NCBI GenBank assembly: GCA_964421875.1
Contig: CAYQZD010000005.1
Span: forward strand, 1 to 64,000
DNA from: CAYQZD01 sp964421875
GTDB lineage: Bacteria; Electryoneota; Tariuqbacteria; Tariuqbacterales; Tariuqbacteraceae
Length of the DNA: 64,000 nucleotides
Direction of reading: 5' to 3'
The stretch's first letter is position 1. Each line of letters opens with the position of its first letter. Shown here piece by piece: positions 10,189 to 19,725 of the stretch. The notes beneath the pieces are model-generated. The model was not told the DNA's origin, made no database searches, and was given only the letters and a program-made list of their open reading frames with translations. The position numbers were made by a program, and so were the translations under genes.

Positions 10189-10935
10189 ATGTCCGGACAT
10201 TCCAAGTGGGCGACTATTCGGCGGAAGAAGGAAAAAACCGACGCCGCCCGCGGCCGGATATTCACCCGGCTGATAAAAGAAATCACCGTGGCGGCTCGGA
10301 TGGGCGGCGGCGACGAAGCCGCCAATCCCCGCCTGCGCACCGCCGTCCTCGACGCCAAAGCCGCCAATATGCCTCAGTCCAACATCGACCGCGCGGTCAA
10401 GCGCGGCACCGGTGAACTGCCGGGAGTGGTCTATGAAGAGGTGACTTACGAGGCTTACGCTCCCGGAGGGGTGGCGCTGCTCATCAACACGATGACCGAC
10501 AACCGGAACCGCACTATCAGCGAAGTCCGCCACATTTTCACCCGCAGAGGGGGGAATATGGCGGAAGCCGGGTCAGTTTCGTATATGTTCGAGCGTAAAG
10601 GGGTGATTTCCATCGATCCCAAGGGCTTGGGTGAGGAGGAAATAATGGAAATCGCCCTGGAAACCGGCGCGGAGGACATCAAGGAGGATGAGGCCAATTT
10701 CGACATCATCACCACACCCAACGAGTTCGAGGAGGTGAAGAGCGCGGTCGAGGCCGGTCCCGTGGAAATCCTGTCGGCGGAAATCGCGATGGTTCCTTCT
10801 AATTATGTCGAGGTCTCCGGTGAGGATGGTAAAAAGCTCCTAAAACTCCTGGACGACCTGGAAAACCACGACGATGTGCAGAACATTTACGGCAATTTCG
10901 ACCTCGATCCTGCGCTTCTGCAGGAAGAGGAATAG
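10189..10935 (+). CDS. yebC: YebC/PmpR-family regulator (TACO1-like)
   Basis: The 248-residue product begins with the family signature MSGHSKWATIRRKKEK and continues with the three-domain YebC fold, including GRIFTRLIKEI and LINTMTDNRNRT. YebC proteins have been described both as DNA-binding regulators and as ribosome-associated factors that relieve stalling, related to mitochondrial TACO1. The gene is placed directly before ruvC with only a 14-base gap. This yebC-ruvC-ruvA-ruvB order is widespread in bacteria. Confidence 0.96.
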   Translation: MSGHSKWATIRRKKEKTDAARGRIFTRLIKEITVAARMGGGDEAANPRLRTAVLDAKAANMPQSNIDRAVKRGTGELPGVVYEEVTYEAYAPGGVALLINTMTDNRNRTISEVRHIFTRRGGNMAEAGSVSYMFERKGVISIDPKGLGEEEIMEIALETGAEDIKEDEANFDIITTPNEFEEVKSAVEAGPVEILSAEIAMVPSNYVEVSGEDGKKLLKLLDDLENHDDVQNIYGNFDLDPALLQEEE

Positions 10936-10949
10936 CGGGCTGCTATCCG

Positions 10950-11432
10950 ATGATTGTGATGGGTATCGACCCCGGCAGCGCGGTCACCGGGATGGGGGTG
11001 GTCGAAATCGAGGGTGAGACCAAGCGTCTGCTGGGATTCCGCGCTATCAGGACTAACGCCCGCAAGTCTTTGCCAGAGCGGCTGGGGCAGATTTACCGGG
11101 CGGTTCAAGCGGATATCGCTGGATACAATCCCGATGTATGCGCGGTGGAGCAGGTTTTCGGGGGGAAGAACATCCGCTCGGCGCTGATTATCGGACAGGC
11201 GCGGGGAGCGGCGATGATGGCTGCCATCAACGCCGGGGTGGAAATCGCGGAATACACTCCGGCGGAGGTGAAAATGTCGGTGGTGGGGAACGGCGCCGCT
11301 TCCAAGGAGCAGGTGCAGTATATGGTGAAGCATATTTTAAAGCTGGCTGAAGCGCCCCGCCCTTTCGACTGCGCTGACGCCATAGCGGTGGCGCTATGCC
11401 ACGCGCATCGAAAGAAATTGAGTGGACATTAG
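10950..11432 (+). CDS. ruvC: Holliday junction resolvase RuvC
   Basis: The 160-residue protein has the RNase H-like acidic residues of RuvC: Asp in MGIDPGSAVTG at the N-terminus, Glu in CAVEQVFGGKN, and the C-terminal aspartates in DCADAIAVALCH. It cuts four-way DNA junctions symmetrically, acting with RuvAB. It follows yebC closely and precedes ruvA by 30 bases. Confidence 0.96.
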   Translation: MIVMGIDPGSAVTGMGVVEIEGETKRLLGFRAIRTNARKSLPERLGQIYRAVQADIAGYNPDVCAVEQVFGGKNIRSALIIGQARGAAMMAAINAGVEIAEYTPAEVKMSVVGNGAASKEQVQYMVKHILKLAEAPRPFDCADAIAVALCHAHRKKLSGH

Positions 11433-11462
11433 ACAGATTAATTATTCTCAGGAAATAGATAT

Positions 11463-12050
11463 TTGTACCACCACATCACCGGCAAAATCGCCGCCAAACA
11501 CCCGGCGCACCTCATCGTCGAAAACGGCGGGTTCGGATACAGGATTAACATCCCCCTATCCACCCACAACAAGGTGGGGAAGGTGGGGGATACGGTGAAA
11601 CTGCTGCTCACTCCCCACATTCGGGAGGACGACTGGGCTCTGTACGGTTTCGCCTCCGAGGAGGAGCGGGGGCTGTTCGAGCTTTTGCTGACCGTGTCGG
11701 GCGTGGGACCCAAATCAGCCTTGGCGGCGTTATCGGGGATGTCCGCGCAGCAGTTCCGCACTGCTATCGCGGCAAACGATGTGGACAAACTCACCCTCAT
11801 CCCCGGCGTAGGGAAAAAGACCGCCCAGCGCATCGCTTTGGAACTCAAGGACAAGGTCAAAGCATTGCCTGGGGATTTCGAAGCGGGCTTGCCGCTGGAG
11901 GCGGAGTATGGGGAAGCCGTGCTGGCGCTGGAAGCGTTGGGGTTCAGCCGGGTTCAGGCGGAGAAGGCGGTGGAGCGGGTGATGAAATCCGGCGGCGCCG
12001 ACCAAGCGGAGGAGATTATCCGCCGGGCGCTGGGGGTGATGGGGGGGTAG
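11463..12050 (+). CDS. ruvA: Holliday junction branch migration protein RuvA
   Basis: The 195-residue protein has an N-terminal OB fold (MYHHITGKIAAKHPAHLIVE), two helix-hairpin-helix motifs (VSGVGPKSALAALSG and IPGVGKKTAQRIALELK), and a C-terminal domain III (ALEALGFSRVQAEKAV) that contacts RuvB. The start is TTG. RuvA tetramers hold the junction for the RuvB motor. The gene that should follow, ruvB, is displaced by a reverse-oriented two-gene insertion. Confidence 0.95.
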   Translation: MYHHITGKIAAKHPAHLIVENGGFGYRINIPLSTHNKVGKVGDTVKLLLTPHIREDDWALYGFASEEERGLFELLLTVSGVGPKSALAALSGMSAQQFRTAIAANDVDKLTLIPGVGKKTAQRIALELKDKVKALPGDFEAGLPLEAEYGEAVLALEALGFSRVQAEKAVERVMKSGGADQAEEIIRRALGVMGG

Positions 12051-12121
12051 TGATTTTCGACATTGCGGAGAGTGTGTGGGAGGAGTATATTATAGTTTAT
12101 CCAAATTGGTCCAAACGACTG

Positions 12122-13150
12122 TTATAGTGAGTTGACGAACAGGATTGATTTGTTGAGTTCCAATAGCAAAATGAACCTTATTCCTGAAGGAGTGATGTAG
12201 AAGTTTCTACCTATTCTTGCCAAGAGTCCTAAATCTATTGAATAGTTCGAATACATCTTGAAGGCGTCGCCAGAAGCTTTTAGAGCCCATTCGTGATGCT
12301 TGCCGGATAAATATAGGAAAAATTTTCTGCATTCTTCAAATGGTACTGGATAGAAGTTCTTAGATAGTGCGAAAACAGATTCTACCGTTGTGTAAATTCC
12401 ATAAGTGGCTGAACTAAAAAAAGGATTTTGCTTGATAAAATTGCTTAAAACAATGCTTTGTTCATCGCTGACATAGTTTGTCGGTTTATTTAAGTCTCTT
12501 TTTTTAACGAATTCCTTTCCCAATTCGTTTAATTTAGGGGATTTACTATTATCAATTAGTCCAAATTCTTCAGATAATTTTAGGTAACTATTTATAGTGC
12601 TGGGAGCTAAAGAAAAAGAAGATGAAATATCTGAAATTGAAATATCATCGTTTAGTGCATAAAGTATGCGATTAATCAAGTATAGATTCCAAACACCATG
12701 ATTCTTAGGTTTTAGTTCCACAAGATTGGAAATAGCTTTAACACGAAAATAGAATTCCTTCAATAATTCGTAAGGTGAGTACTCCACTGGTCTTATGTCA
12801 TTATCTGAACAGTAAAGGATGTCTTGTTTTGTGAATTTTGGACACGCTAAATATAGATTTATCGGCAATCTTGGCATTTCTTGCCGATCTTGAAGGACAA
12901 GCAAATCATCCTTATATCGGAGTAATTGAAGACAGAACTCCTGTCTGCTCTGTTCAACTTTAAGCTCGAGGAGATGCAGGCGATTTCTTCCCAGAAATAG
13001 TAAATCGAGGATACCTCCAGAAGGTAAATGCTTCTGCCGACCAACTAGAGATAAATCTCCCTCGAAAGAAAGCACCGTTTTTGTAATGTCAATATGGGTA
13101 GAAAGGATGTCTTCTATTTGTGATTCTCTAATTTCAATGATTTTATTCAT
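12122..13150 (-). CDS. predicted PD-(D/E)XK nuclease with C-terminal winged-helix region
   Basis: Near residues 28-75 of 342 lies the NucS/DUF91-type pattern: FEGDLSLVGRQKHLPSGG, ILDLLFLG (Asp), then HLLELKV (E-x-K), followed by QLLRYKDDL. The middle of the protein (about 165-215) looks like a helix-turn-helix, with ISDISSSFSLAPSTINSYL and LKLSEEFGLI. No matching named family is recognised with confidence. The gene is strongly AT-rich and runs against the ruv genes, overlapping by 8 bases with the small zinc-ribbon gene upstream. Plausible roles are restriction, phage defence or repair of foreign DNA. The position inside ruvCAB is discussed in the findings. Confidence 0.6.
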   Translation of the reverse strand: MNKIIEIRESQIEDILSTHIDITKTVLSFEGDLSLVGRQKHLPSGGILDLLFLGRNRLHLLELKVEQSRQEFCLQLLRYKDDLLVLQDRQEMPRLPINLYLACPKFTKQDILYCSDNDIRPVEYSPYELLKEFYFRVKAISNLVELKPKNHGVWNLYLINRILYALNDDISISDISSSFSLAPSTINSYLKLSEEFGLIDNSKSPKLNELGKEFVKKRDLNKPTNYVSDEQSIVLSNFIKQNPFFSSATYGIYTTVESVFALSKNFYPVPFEECRKFFLYLSGKHHEWALKASGDAFKMYSNYSIDLGLLARIGRNFYITPSGIRFILLLELNKSILFVNSL

Positions 13151-13337
13151 CTTTCCCTAAAACCTCATAAATATAATAATCGCACTCGGCGCAGATAAAA
13201 TCGCCTTCGGGGAATGGTTTTCCCATATCGATTCTTGTTTGAACATCATTGCAGTCTGGAACACGATTAACATAAAAGCCGCTTCCCCATTTTACAGAGC
13301 GGCCACATTCATTGCAATTTTCGACAATTTTTTCCAT
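13143..13337 (-). CDS. small zinc-ribbon protein paired with the nuclease
   Basis: From the ATG at 13335-13337 this encodes 64 residues with two CxxC pairs, CNECGR and CAECDYY, as expected for one zinc site. The frame also runs 18 codons further upstream to a TTG at 13391, but the ATG has a better ribosome site (AAGGGA) and matches the zinc-binding part. Its end overlaps the start of the nuclease gene by 8 bases, which suggests joint translation. The function is unknown. It is AT-rich like its neighbour. Confidence 0.6.
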   Translation of the reverse strand: MEKIVENCNECGRSVKWGSGFYVNRVPDCNDVQTRIDMGKPFPEGDFICAECDYYIYEVLGKDE

Positions 13338-13418
13338 AGCAGGATATCCCTTTTCGTATTGCATTACTATTAATTTAGACAATTTAGACAATTATTCAAA
13401 TAAATATACGGCTATTTT

Positions 13419-14444
13419 TTGCCCCCCAACCCCCTAACCAACCCCGCCCTCATCGAGGGCGAAGCGGAATTCGACCGGGCTTTACGGCCGGCGCGGCTGG
13501 AAGAGTTCGTGGGTCAAGTCCGCTTGAAGGAGAACCTCCGGGTCTTCATCACCGCCGCCAAACAGCGCGGTGAAGCGCTGGACCACTGCCTCTTCTTCGG
13601 GCCGCCGGGGCTGGGGAAAACCACCTTGGCGCACATCGTCGCCCGCGAGCTGGGGTCGGAGCTGAAATCCACTTCAGGCCCGGTGCTGGAGCGCGCCGGA
13701 GATTTGGCGGGGCAACTCACCAACCTCAAGGAGGGGGACTGCCTCTTCATCGATGAAATCCACCGCCTGAACCATGTGGTGGAGGAGTATCTGTATTCGG
13801 CGATGGAGGACTTCCGCATCGATATAATGATTGACAAGGGTCCTTCGGCGCGCACCATACAGCTTAAACTGCCCCCTTTCACCTTAATCGGCGCCACCAC
13901 CCGGGCGGGATTGTTGACCTCGCCGCTGCGGGCGCGGTTCGGGGTGGTGGGAAGGCTGGACTATTACCAGCCGGAGGATTTGTTCAGCATCATCAACCGC
14001 AGCGCCGGTATTTTAGGGGTGGAGGTGGACGAGGGGGGCGCGCTGGAAATCGCCTCCCGTTCCCGCGGTACTCCCAGAGTCGGCAACCGCCTATTGCGCC
14101 GGGTGCGGGATTTCGCCCAGGTGGAGGGGGACGGGATGATAACGCGGGATATCGCCCAGCACGCCCTGGAAAGGTTGGAAATCGACCGTTTCGGCCTGGA
14201 CGATATGGACAAGCGTATCCTGACTGCCATCATCCGCAACTTCAGCGGCGGGCCCGTGGGATTGAACTCGCTGGCGGTGGCGGTGGGGGAAGAAGCTGAC
14301 ACCATCGAGGAAATCTACGAACCCTTCTTGATTCAGCAAGGCTTTCTGGAGCGGACTTCCCGCGGCCGTCAAGCCTGCCGCCGGGCGTATGAGCATATGA
14401 ACCTGAACCGGGATGAGAACGATGAACAGCCGGGGTTGTTTTGA
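13419..14444 (+). CDS. ruvB: Holliday junction branch migration ATPase RuvB
   Basis: The 341-residue AAA+ protein has Walker A ([14 protein letters not shown]), Walker B (LFIDEIHRL), sensor 1 ([11 protein letters not shown]), the arginine finger region (SPLRARFG) and a C-terminal winged helix ([12 protein letters not shown]). The start is TTG, so the reading begins [15 protein letters not shown]. RuvB hexamers drive branch migration with RuvA. The gene is 1.37 kb from ruvA, interrupted by the reverse-oriented nuclease pair, so it probably has its own promoter in the AT-rich stretch around 13340-13415. Confidence 0.96.
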   Translation: MPPNPLTNPALIEGEAEFDRALRPARLEEFVGQVRLKENLRVFITAAKQRGEALDHCLFFGPPGLGKTTLAHIVARELGSELKSTSGPVLERAGDLAGQLTNLKEGDCLFIDEIHRLNHVVEEYLYSAMEDFRIDIMIDKGPSARTIQLKLPPFTLIGATTRAGLLTSPLRARFGVVGRLDYYQPEDLFSIINRSAGILGVEVDEGGALEIASRSRGTPRVGNRLLRRVRDFAQVEGDGMITRDIAQHALERLEIDRFGLDDMDKRILTAIIRNFSGGPVGLNSLAVAVGEEADTIEEIYEPFLIQQGFLERTSRGRQACRRAYEHMNLNRDENDEQPGLF

Positions 14445-14538
14445 ATAACAAGCTGAAATGGTGTTTCTTATTACCTGAAACATATACGTGCTGTCGACTC
14501 TCCGCTGTCAACATCATATTTAATAAAAATAATTGTTT

Positions 14539-14564
14539 GGTGTCGGGTGCGGAGACCTGACACC
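14539..14564. repeat. dispersed hairpin repeat, GGTCTCCGCACC family (reverse orientation)
   Basis: GGTGTC pairs with GACACC around a GGGTGCGGAGACCT core, the reverse complement of the family core. It lies between ruvB and queA, in a gap without a gene. Confidence 0.65.
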
Positions 14565-14608
14565 ACATTAAGCGCTTAAGAATTGGAAAATAACAAACGG
14601 AGCGTTGA

Positions 14609-15637
14609 ATGCGTTTATCCGACTTCAAATACAATATCCCGCAGCGGCTGGTAGCCCAGCATCCGCCGGACAAACGGGGAGAATCGCGGTTGATGGTGGT
14701 GCACAGGGATACGGGAAAAATCGAGCATAGGATGTTCTCCGATATCGTTGACTATCTGAATCCCGGAGACGGGGTCATCATCAACGTCACCAGAGTTTTC
14801 CCCGCCCGTCTTAAAGGATACAAGGAGAAAACCGACGCCGATATTGAAGTGCTGCTGCTGCGGGAACTAAACGATTCGTTGTGGGAAGTCCTGGTCAAAC
14901 CAGCCCGCAAGGTTCGCACCGGAAACACCATCACAGTGGCAGACGACATCGTCTGTGAAGTTGTGGATAACACCACCTCCGGAGGCCGCGTGGTGCGTTT
15001 CCTCTACGATGGCGATTTCCACCAAGTGGTGATGGAACACGGACTTCCACCACTGCCCCCTTATATCAAGCGGGAACCCACTACCGATGACCGGGAACGG
15101 TATCAGACGGTTTACGCTCAGGTCACAGGTGCGGTAGCGGCTCCCACCGCCGGGCTGCACTTCACCGAAGAATTGATTACTGCCCTGGATAATAAAGGCG
15201 TTAAGATTATTCCCGTCCTGCTGCACATCAGCCTGGGGACTTTCCGCCCGGTGACTGTAGAGGATTTGACCCGGCATCGGATGGATTCGGAGTATTACGA
15301 GGTGACTAAAGAGTCCTCGCACGCTATCAACGAGGTCATCAAAGGCGGCGGAAAAATCATTGCGATTGGGACTACTGTAGTGCGAACCCTGGAGACTGTA
15401 GCCAACTTTATGGGCGGGGTGAAACTGGGGCGGGGCTGGACCGATAAATTCATCTATCCCCCCTACAAATTCAAGGTGGTGGACCGTCTGGTCACCAATT
15501 TTCATCAACCCTGCTCCACTTTGTTGATGCTGGTCAGCGCCTTCGCCGGGCGGGATCTGGTGTTGAAAAGCTACAGAAAGGCTATCAAGGAGAATTACCG
15601 CTTCTTCTCCTATGGCGACGCACAGGTTTTCTTGTAA
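14609..15637 (+). CDS. queA: S-adenosylmethionine:tRNA ribosyltransferase-isomerase QueA
   Basis: The 342-residue product begins MRLSDFKYNIPQRLVAQHP and includes the QueA landmarks AAPTAGLHFTEEL, LHISLGTFRPV and VTNFHQPCSTLLMLVSAFAG. It transfers and isomerises the ribosyl part of AdoMet to 7-aminomethyl-7-deazaguanine in tRNA, making epoxyqueuosine. The usual length is 340-355 residues. No tgt or other queuosine gene is adjacent in this window. Confidence 0.96.
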   Translation: MRLSDFKYNIPQRLVAQHPPDKRGESRLMVVHRDTGKIEHRMFSDIVDYLNPGDGVIINVTRVFPARLKGYKEKTDADIEVLLLRELNDSLWEVLVKPARKVRTGNTITVADDIVCEVVDNTTSGGRVVRFLYDGDFHQVVMEHGLPPLPPYIKREPTTDDRERYQTVYAQVTGAVAAPTAGLHFTEELITALDNKGVKIIPVLLHISLGTFRPVTVEDLTRHRMDSEYYEVTKESSHAINEVIKGGGKIIAIGTTVVRTLETVANFMGGVKLGRGWTDKFIYPPYKFKVVDRLVTNFHQPCSTLLMLVSAFAGRDLVLKSYRKAIKENYRFFSYGDAQVFL

Positions 15638-15814
15638 AACCTTGATTAAATTTGACTTATTCTGTATTTATTCTTTAAGTATTGAAGTCAGCAAGTCAAT
15701 CAGTCTAAATAATTGAACATCTTGGTGGGATTCGACTCTTGAATCCCCCGCGCTGAGTTTTGGTATAATTGAAATTAAAACTATCTGAAATTGGGCGAAT
15801 TCGATTATAAATCG

Positions 15815-16507
15815 ATGTCTGCGGTCATCGCCGCAGGCGGCTTCGGTGAACGTTTCGGCGGAGAAGTTCCCAAACAGTTCGCCGAATTGGAGGGGGAGCC
15901 GGTGGTCATCCGTTCCCTCAAACCCTTCATTTTGCACCCGGATTGTTCGGGAATAGCGGTGGCTGTCCCCGGCGGCTGGGTGGACTGGATGAAACGGGAG
16001 ATTAGAAACCAGGGCTGGAGAGACCGGGTTAAGGTAGTGAAGGGGGGGGAGTACCGGGGCGATTCGGTCTATGCCGGTCTAAGGGCTTTGAAGGAAACCG
16101 ATGTGGTGATGATACACGATGCGGCACGGCCTTTTATCCCCCTGGAATTGATTACTACCGCCGCTCGCAAAGCCTGGGAATACGGCGGAGCAGCGGCGGC
16201 GATTCCGGTCTCCGACACTCTCAAAAGGGAGAAGGACGGCATCGTCAACGGAACCATTACTCGCGCAGGTCTCTGGCGGGTGCAGACTCCCCAGGCTTTT
16301 CGCTATAAGATAATTATGAAAGCCTATAAAATCGCCCGTAAATTGGGATTCCAGGGCACGGATGACGCAGTGCTTCTGGAACGTTTCACCGGGATAAAGG
16401 TCAAACTGGTGCCCGGCTCGGACCTGAATATTAAAATCACCACCCCCGACGACCTCTACCTCGCGCGCGCCGTGGTCAGAATACTATCGGAAAAAATAAT
16501 TGACTGA
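15815..16507 (+). CDS. ispD: 2-C-methyl-D-erythritol 4-phosphate cytidylyltransferase IspD
   Basis: The protein carries the nucleotidyltransferase loop AVIAAGGFGERFGG at its N-terminus, the MIHDAARPFIP motif, VSDTLKRE, TRAGLWRVQTPQAF, and the C-terminal KITTPDDLYLA. It makes CDP-methylerythritol in the non-mevalonate isoprenoid pathway. I chose the ATG at 15815 because IspD proteins start a few residues before the AAGG loop. A TTG at 15791 in the same frame would add 8 residues, and neither start has a strong ribosome site. ispF lies 540 bases on, with a lipoprotein gene in between. dxs of the same pathway is at 26597. Confidence 0.94.
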   Translation: MSAVIAAGGFGERFGGEVPKQFAELEGEPVVIRSLKPFILHPDCSGIAVAVPGGWVDWMKREIRNQGWRDRVKVVKGGEYRGDSVYAGLRALKETDVVMIHDAARPFIPLELITTAARKAWEYGGAAAAIPVSDTLKREKDGIVNGTITRAGLWRVQTPQAFRYKIIMKAYKIARKLGFQGTDDAVLLERFTGIKVKLVPGSDLNIKITTPDDLYLARAVVRILSEKIID

Positions 16508-16587
16508 TACTGAATACTCGGTATTATTATCTGTCTGATGTCGAATACAGATTCGAGATGAATAATTAACCATCAAATGAGGTTACA

Positions 16588-16989
16588 GTGAAGAATAATA
16601 AATATCTTTTGTGTTCCATCACCCTCATTCTAACGCTATTCCTTATCCTGTTTTCCGCCTGTTCCAAGAAAGAAACGCCGGAACCGGCGGCGCAGGCTGA
16701 GGAAAAATCCAAAGTCGAGATAGAATTTCCTCAGGGGATACTGCTTTCAGAGCTTGAACCGGAAGAATTGGCGATGAAGTATCGGCTTTCGGCGATTTCC
16801 TACGGGAGCGCCTCGGCTTTCCTGGAAGTTGAAGACGGCGACACCTCCGGTATGGCGGCGCTGGGAGTTAAAGTGCGGACCTTTCTGGGTGATGAAGGCA
16901 CTGTGATAGCAGCCCGCTTCCCCATCGATTCTCTGCCCCGGATTCTGGAGCTTCCCAACGTGAGTCTTTTTATGCCGGATTTGGAATAA
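16588..16989 (+). CDS. small predicted lipoprotein between ispD and ispF
   Basis: The 133-residue protein starts at a GTG with GAGG upstream. It has a lysine-containing N-region, a hydrophobic stretch, and a lipobox ending LFSAC at residues 21-25, so Cys25 would be lipidated. The mature part begins with a charged, proline/glutamate-rich linker, followed by about 85 residues with no recognisable family. It repeatedly contrasts hydrophobic and acidic segments and could be a small periplasmic domain. Its position in the isoprenoid pair looks incidental. Confidence 0.7.
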   Translation: MKNNKYLLCSITLILTLFLILFSACSKKETPEPAAQAEEKSKVEIEFPQGILLSELEPEELAMKYRLSAISYGSASAFLEVEDGDTSGMAALGVKVRTFLGDEGTVIAARFPIDSLPRILELPNVSLFMPDLE

Positions 16990-17045
16990 ATGGCGGATTC
17001 CTGGGATTAAGTTTATTCAGTAGTTGATACTTATGGCAATCCATT

Positions 17046-17528
17046 ATGGCTGAAGATTTCCGCATAGGCAGCGGTTTCGATGTGCACCCCTTGGTGTCGG
17101 GGAGGAGATTGATACTAGGGGGCGTGGATATCCCCTTTGAGAAGGGGCTGGCGGGCCACAGCGACGCGGACGTGCTTTGCCACGCAATCGGCGACGCCCT
17201 GCTGGGTGCGGCTTCATTGGGGGATATAGGCCTGCATTTTCCCCCTGATGATGCGAAATGGAAGGACGCCGACAGCCTTAAAATGCTGTCCGATATCGAG
17301 CGAATGGTGTGGAAACGGTATTTCCGGGTGGTGAATGTGGACGCTACCTTGATAATGGAACGGCCCAAAGTCGCCGGTTACCGCCAATCGATGCGGGAGA
17401 ACATCGCGAAAGCGCTGCAGATAGGTTTGGAGAACGTTTCAGTTAAAGCTACCACCACCGAAGGGTTGGGATTTACCGGCAGGGGTGAAGGTGTGGCGGC
17501 AATGGCGGTGGTTTTACTGCGGAGGTGA
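17046..17528 (+). CDS. ispF: 2-C-methyl-D-erythritol 2,4-cyclodiphosphate synthase IspF
   Basis: The 160-residue protein shows the zinc-binding DVHPL motif near residue 12, [20 protein letters not shown], the DIGLHFPP loop, and the C-terminal [19 protein letters not shown]. It closes the cyclodiphosphate ring in the same pathway as IspD. The usual length is about 158 residues. The following DedA gene starts 7 bases after its stop. Confidence 0.96.
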   Translation: MAEDFRIGSGFDVHPLVSGRRLILGGVDIPFEKGLAGHSDADVLCHAIGDALLGAASLGDIGLHFPPDDAKWKDADSLKMLSDIERMVWKRYFRVVNVDATLIMERPKVAGYRQSMRENIAKALQIGLENVSVKATTTEGLGFTGRGEGVAAMAVVLLRR

Positions 17529-17535
17529 ATAAGAA

Positions 17536-18156
17536 TTGATTGGCTGGATAGAGGGAGCAGACGCTCTCTGGATTTATGGGTTGGTATTCATCAGCACCTT
17601 TTTTGAGAGCGTTCTAACTCCGCTTCCGGGTGATACCGCAGTGGTTTTTGGAGCCTACCTTGGGGGGTTGGGGCAGCTTAGTTTTCTGATGATTTATCTC
17701 TCCGCCACTTTAGGCGGGACGCTGGGTTTTTTAGCGCAGTACCTGTTCGGCCTTTATATTTACACGCGCGGGATGCAGCGAGGCAGGATTCTAAAGATGA
17801 ATATGAGAGCCGTTGAAAAGGTGGGAGTATATTTTCGACGCTGGGGATACTGGGTCATTTTATTCAACCGTTTTCTCTATGGAATACGTTTTTTCGTGGG
17901 AATATTCGCCGGACTGTCTAAAATGCCCTGGTATCTGGTTATATTTCTGGCTTTCCTCAGCGCGGCGCTATGGAACTTGATTCTGGTTTACTTAGGATTG
18001 ACTCTTGGTGAAAACTGGGAGTTTTTCCGGGAGGTTATCTGGAAATACAACCGGTTTTTCCTCGCCGCTGTGTTACTGGTCATTGTCGTTTATCTTTTCT
18101 GGCGGTACTATTTGAAACGTATAATACGTGAAAAACAAAGGCGGGACAATCTTTGA
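17536..18156 (+). CDS. DedA-family membrane protein
   Basis: The 206-residue protein has the DedA order: an N-terminal hydrophobic helix, the re-entrant FFESVLTPLPGDTAVVFGAYL segment split here by FES and PGD, the amphipathic GGTLGFLAQYLFG, then FNRFLYGIRFFVGIFAGLSKMP and two C-terminal membrane helices. DedA proteins are cytoplasmic membrane proteins implicated in lipid scrambling and membrane homeostasis. It begins at a TTG 7 bases after ispF and is probably cotranscribed with it. Confidence 0.85.
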   Translation: MIGWIEGADALWIYGLVFISTFFESVLTPLPGDTAVVFGAYLGGLGQLSFLMIYLSATLGGTLGFLAQYLFGLYIYTRGMQRGRILKMNMRAVEKVGVYFRRWGYWVILFNRFLYGIRFFVGIFAGLSKMPWYLVIFLAFLSAALWNLILVYLGLTLGENWEFFREVIWKYNRFFLAAVLLVIVVYLFWRYYLKRIIREKQRRDNL

Positions 18157-18202
18157 TATTGAGACATACATTCGAGTATCTTAAAAAGTATTACAAAAAA
18201 CT

Positions 18203-19666
18203 GTGAAAAATCCATCATCAAGCGAACATAAGGGCGAAACGCGGGTCCGCTTTGCCCCCTCCCCCACCGGATATCTCCATCTTGGCGGGCTGCGCACCGC
18301 ACTCTTCAACTACCTGTATGCCAAAGCCTGCGGCGGCAAGTGCATCCTCCGCATCGAAGACACCGACCAAAGCCGACTGGTGGAAGGGGCGGTGGAAAAC
18401 CTGCTGGAAGCATTCCGCTGGCTGGGAATCGGTTTCGATGAGGGGCCGGGTCTCGGCGGCGGTTACGGGCCCTATACGCAATCGGAACGGTTGGTTATAT
18501 ATAGGGAGCACGCGGAAAGATTGTTGGAGGAGGGATCGGCTTATTACTGTTTCTGTTCCGCCGGCAGGCTTGAAAAACTGCGCCGCGAGCAGGCTTCGCG
18601 CGGTGAAACTCCGATGTACGACCGGCTCTGCCGGGATATTCCCTTGAATGAAGCGAAGACACGCGCGGAAAATGAACCGCACGTGGTGCGGCTGAAAATG
18701 CCGCTGGAAGGGAGTATCAGTTTCGAGGACGGCGTGAGGGGTGAGATTCGGTTCGAAGCGGCTGAAACGGACGACCAGGTGCTGCTGAAATCCGACGGCT
18801 ATCCCACCTACCACCTGGCGAATGTGGTGGACGACCATTTGATGAGGATAACGGATGTAATCCGCGGGGAGGAATGGCTTACTTCAACCCCGAAGCATAT
18901 CCATCTTTATCAGGTTTTCGGATGGAGCCCGCCCCGGTTCCATCATCTGCCGCTGCTGCTGAATCCCGACCGTTCCAAGCTGTCCAAACGGCAGGGCGAC
19001 GTGGCGGTGGAGGATTACCGCGCTAAGGGGTATCTGCCGGAAGCGCTGCTAAATTACACTTCGCTGCTGGGGTGGAGACCCGATGGCGACCGAGAATTCT
19101 TCACCCTGGGGGAGCTTGAGCGGGAGTTTGAGTTGAACAGGGTGGGAAAGTCGGGAGCCGTCTTCGACCTGGAAAAACTGAATTGGCTGAACAAACGCCA
19201 TCTGGCGGAGTTGAGCGATGAGGAGTTTTTCGAGTGCGCCGCCGGTTTCCTGCCGGAAAACATCGATATAGCTCCGGAGGTCAGGGATAGAGTCTTGACG
19301 GCGGTGCGGGAGCGCTCCACTACTTTTGTCGATGCCGCGCGTGAAATAGAGCCCTTCCAGGGCAGGCGGGAGCTTCCCTTAGAAGGCGAGGGCTGGGAGT
19401 GGCTGCGCACAGAGGATTCACGGGTATTGTTGACAGCGTTGCACGATTCCGTAGAGGGAAGCGGGGAATGGACCGATGAGGTTTTCAAGAATCTGCTTAA
19501 AACCGCCGGAAAAACTGCCGGTCTGAAGGGCAAAGCGCTCTGGATACCGGTCAGAGTGGCTTTGACCGGAAAACTTCACGGTCCCGACCTGGGATTGATG
19601 GCGGAAACGTTGGGACGGGAACGGTGCAGGGAATTTTTACGGGAAGCGCTGGATAAAGCGGTATAG
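18203..19666 (+). CDS. gltX: glutamate--tRNA ligase
   Basis: The 487-residue class I synthetase has the HIGH-equivalent APSPTGYLHLGGLRT and the KMSKS-equivalent SKLSKRQGD, plus RIEDTDQSR near the active site and a C-terminal anticodon-binding helical domain. A GTG start places the first residues as MKNPSSSE. The gene stands alone, with short gaps on both sides. From motif inspection alone I cannot tell whether the enzyme is discriminating or also charges tRNA-Gln. Confidence 0.95.
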   Translation: MKNPSSSEHKGETRVRFAPSPTGYLHLGGLRTALFNYLYAKACGGKCILRIEDTDQSRLVEGAVENLLEAFRWLGIGFDEGPGLGGGYGPYTQSERLVIYREHAERLLEEGSAYYCFCSAGRLEKLRREQASRGETPMYDRLCRDIPLNEAKTRAENEPHVVRLKMPLEGSISFEDGVRGEIRFEAAETDDQVLLKSDGYPTYHLANVVDDHLMRITDVIRGEEWLTSTPKHIHLYQVFGWSPPRFHHLPLLLNPDRSKLSKRQGDVAVEDYRAKGYLPEALLNYTSLLGWRPDGDREFFTLGELEREFELNRVGKSGAVFDLEKLNWLNKRHLAELSDEEFFECAAGFLPENIDIAPEVRDRVLTAVRERSTTFVDAAREIEPFQGRRELPLEGEGWEWLRTEDSRVLLTALHDSVEGSGEWTDEVFKNLLKTAGKTAGLKGKALWIPVRVALTGKLHGPDLGLMAETLGRERCREFLREALDKAV

Positions 19667-19725
19667 AGTAAGTGTATGTGTTCGGTCTGTGTAAAAGAGG
19701 GTAACTTTTGTTTCAAGGATAGTTT

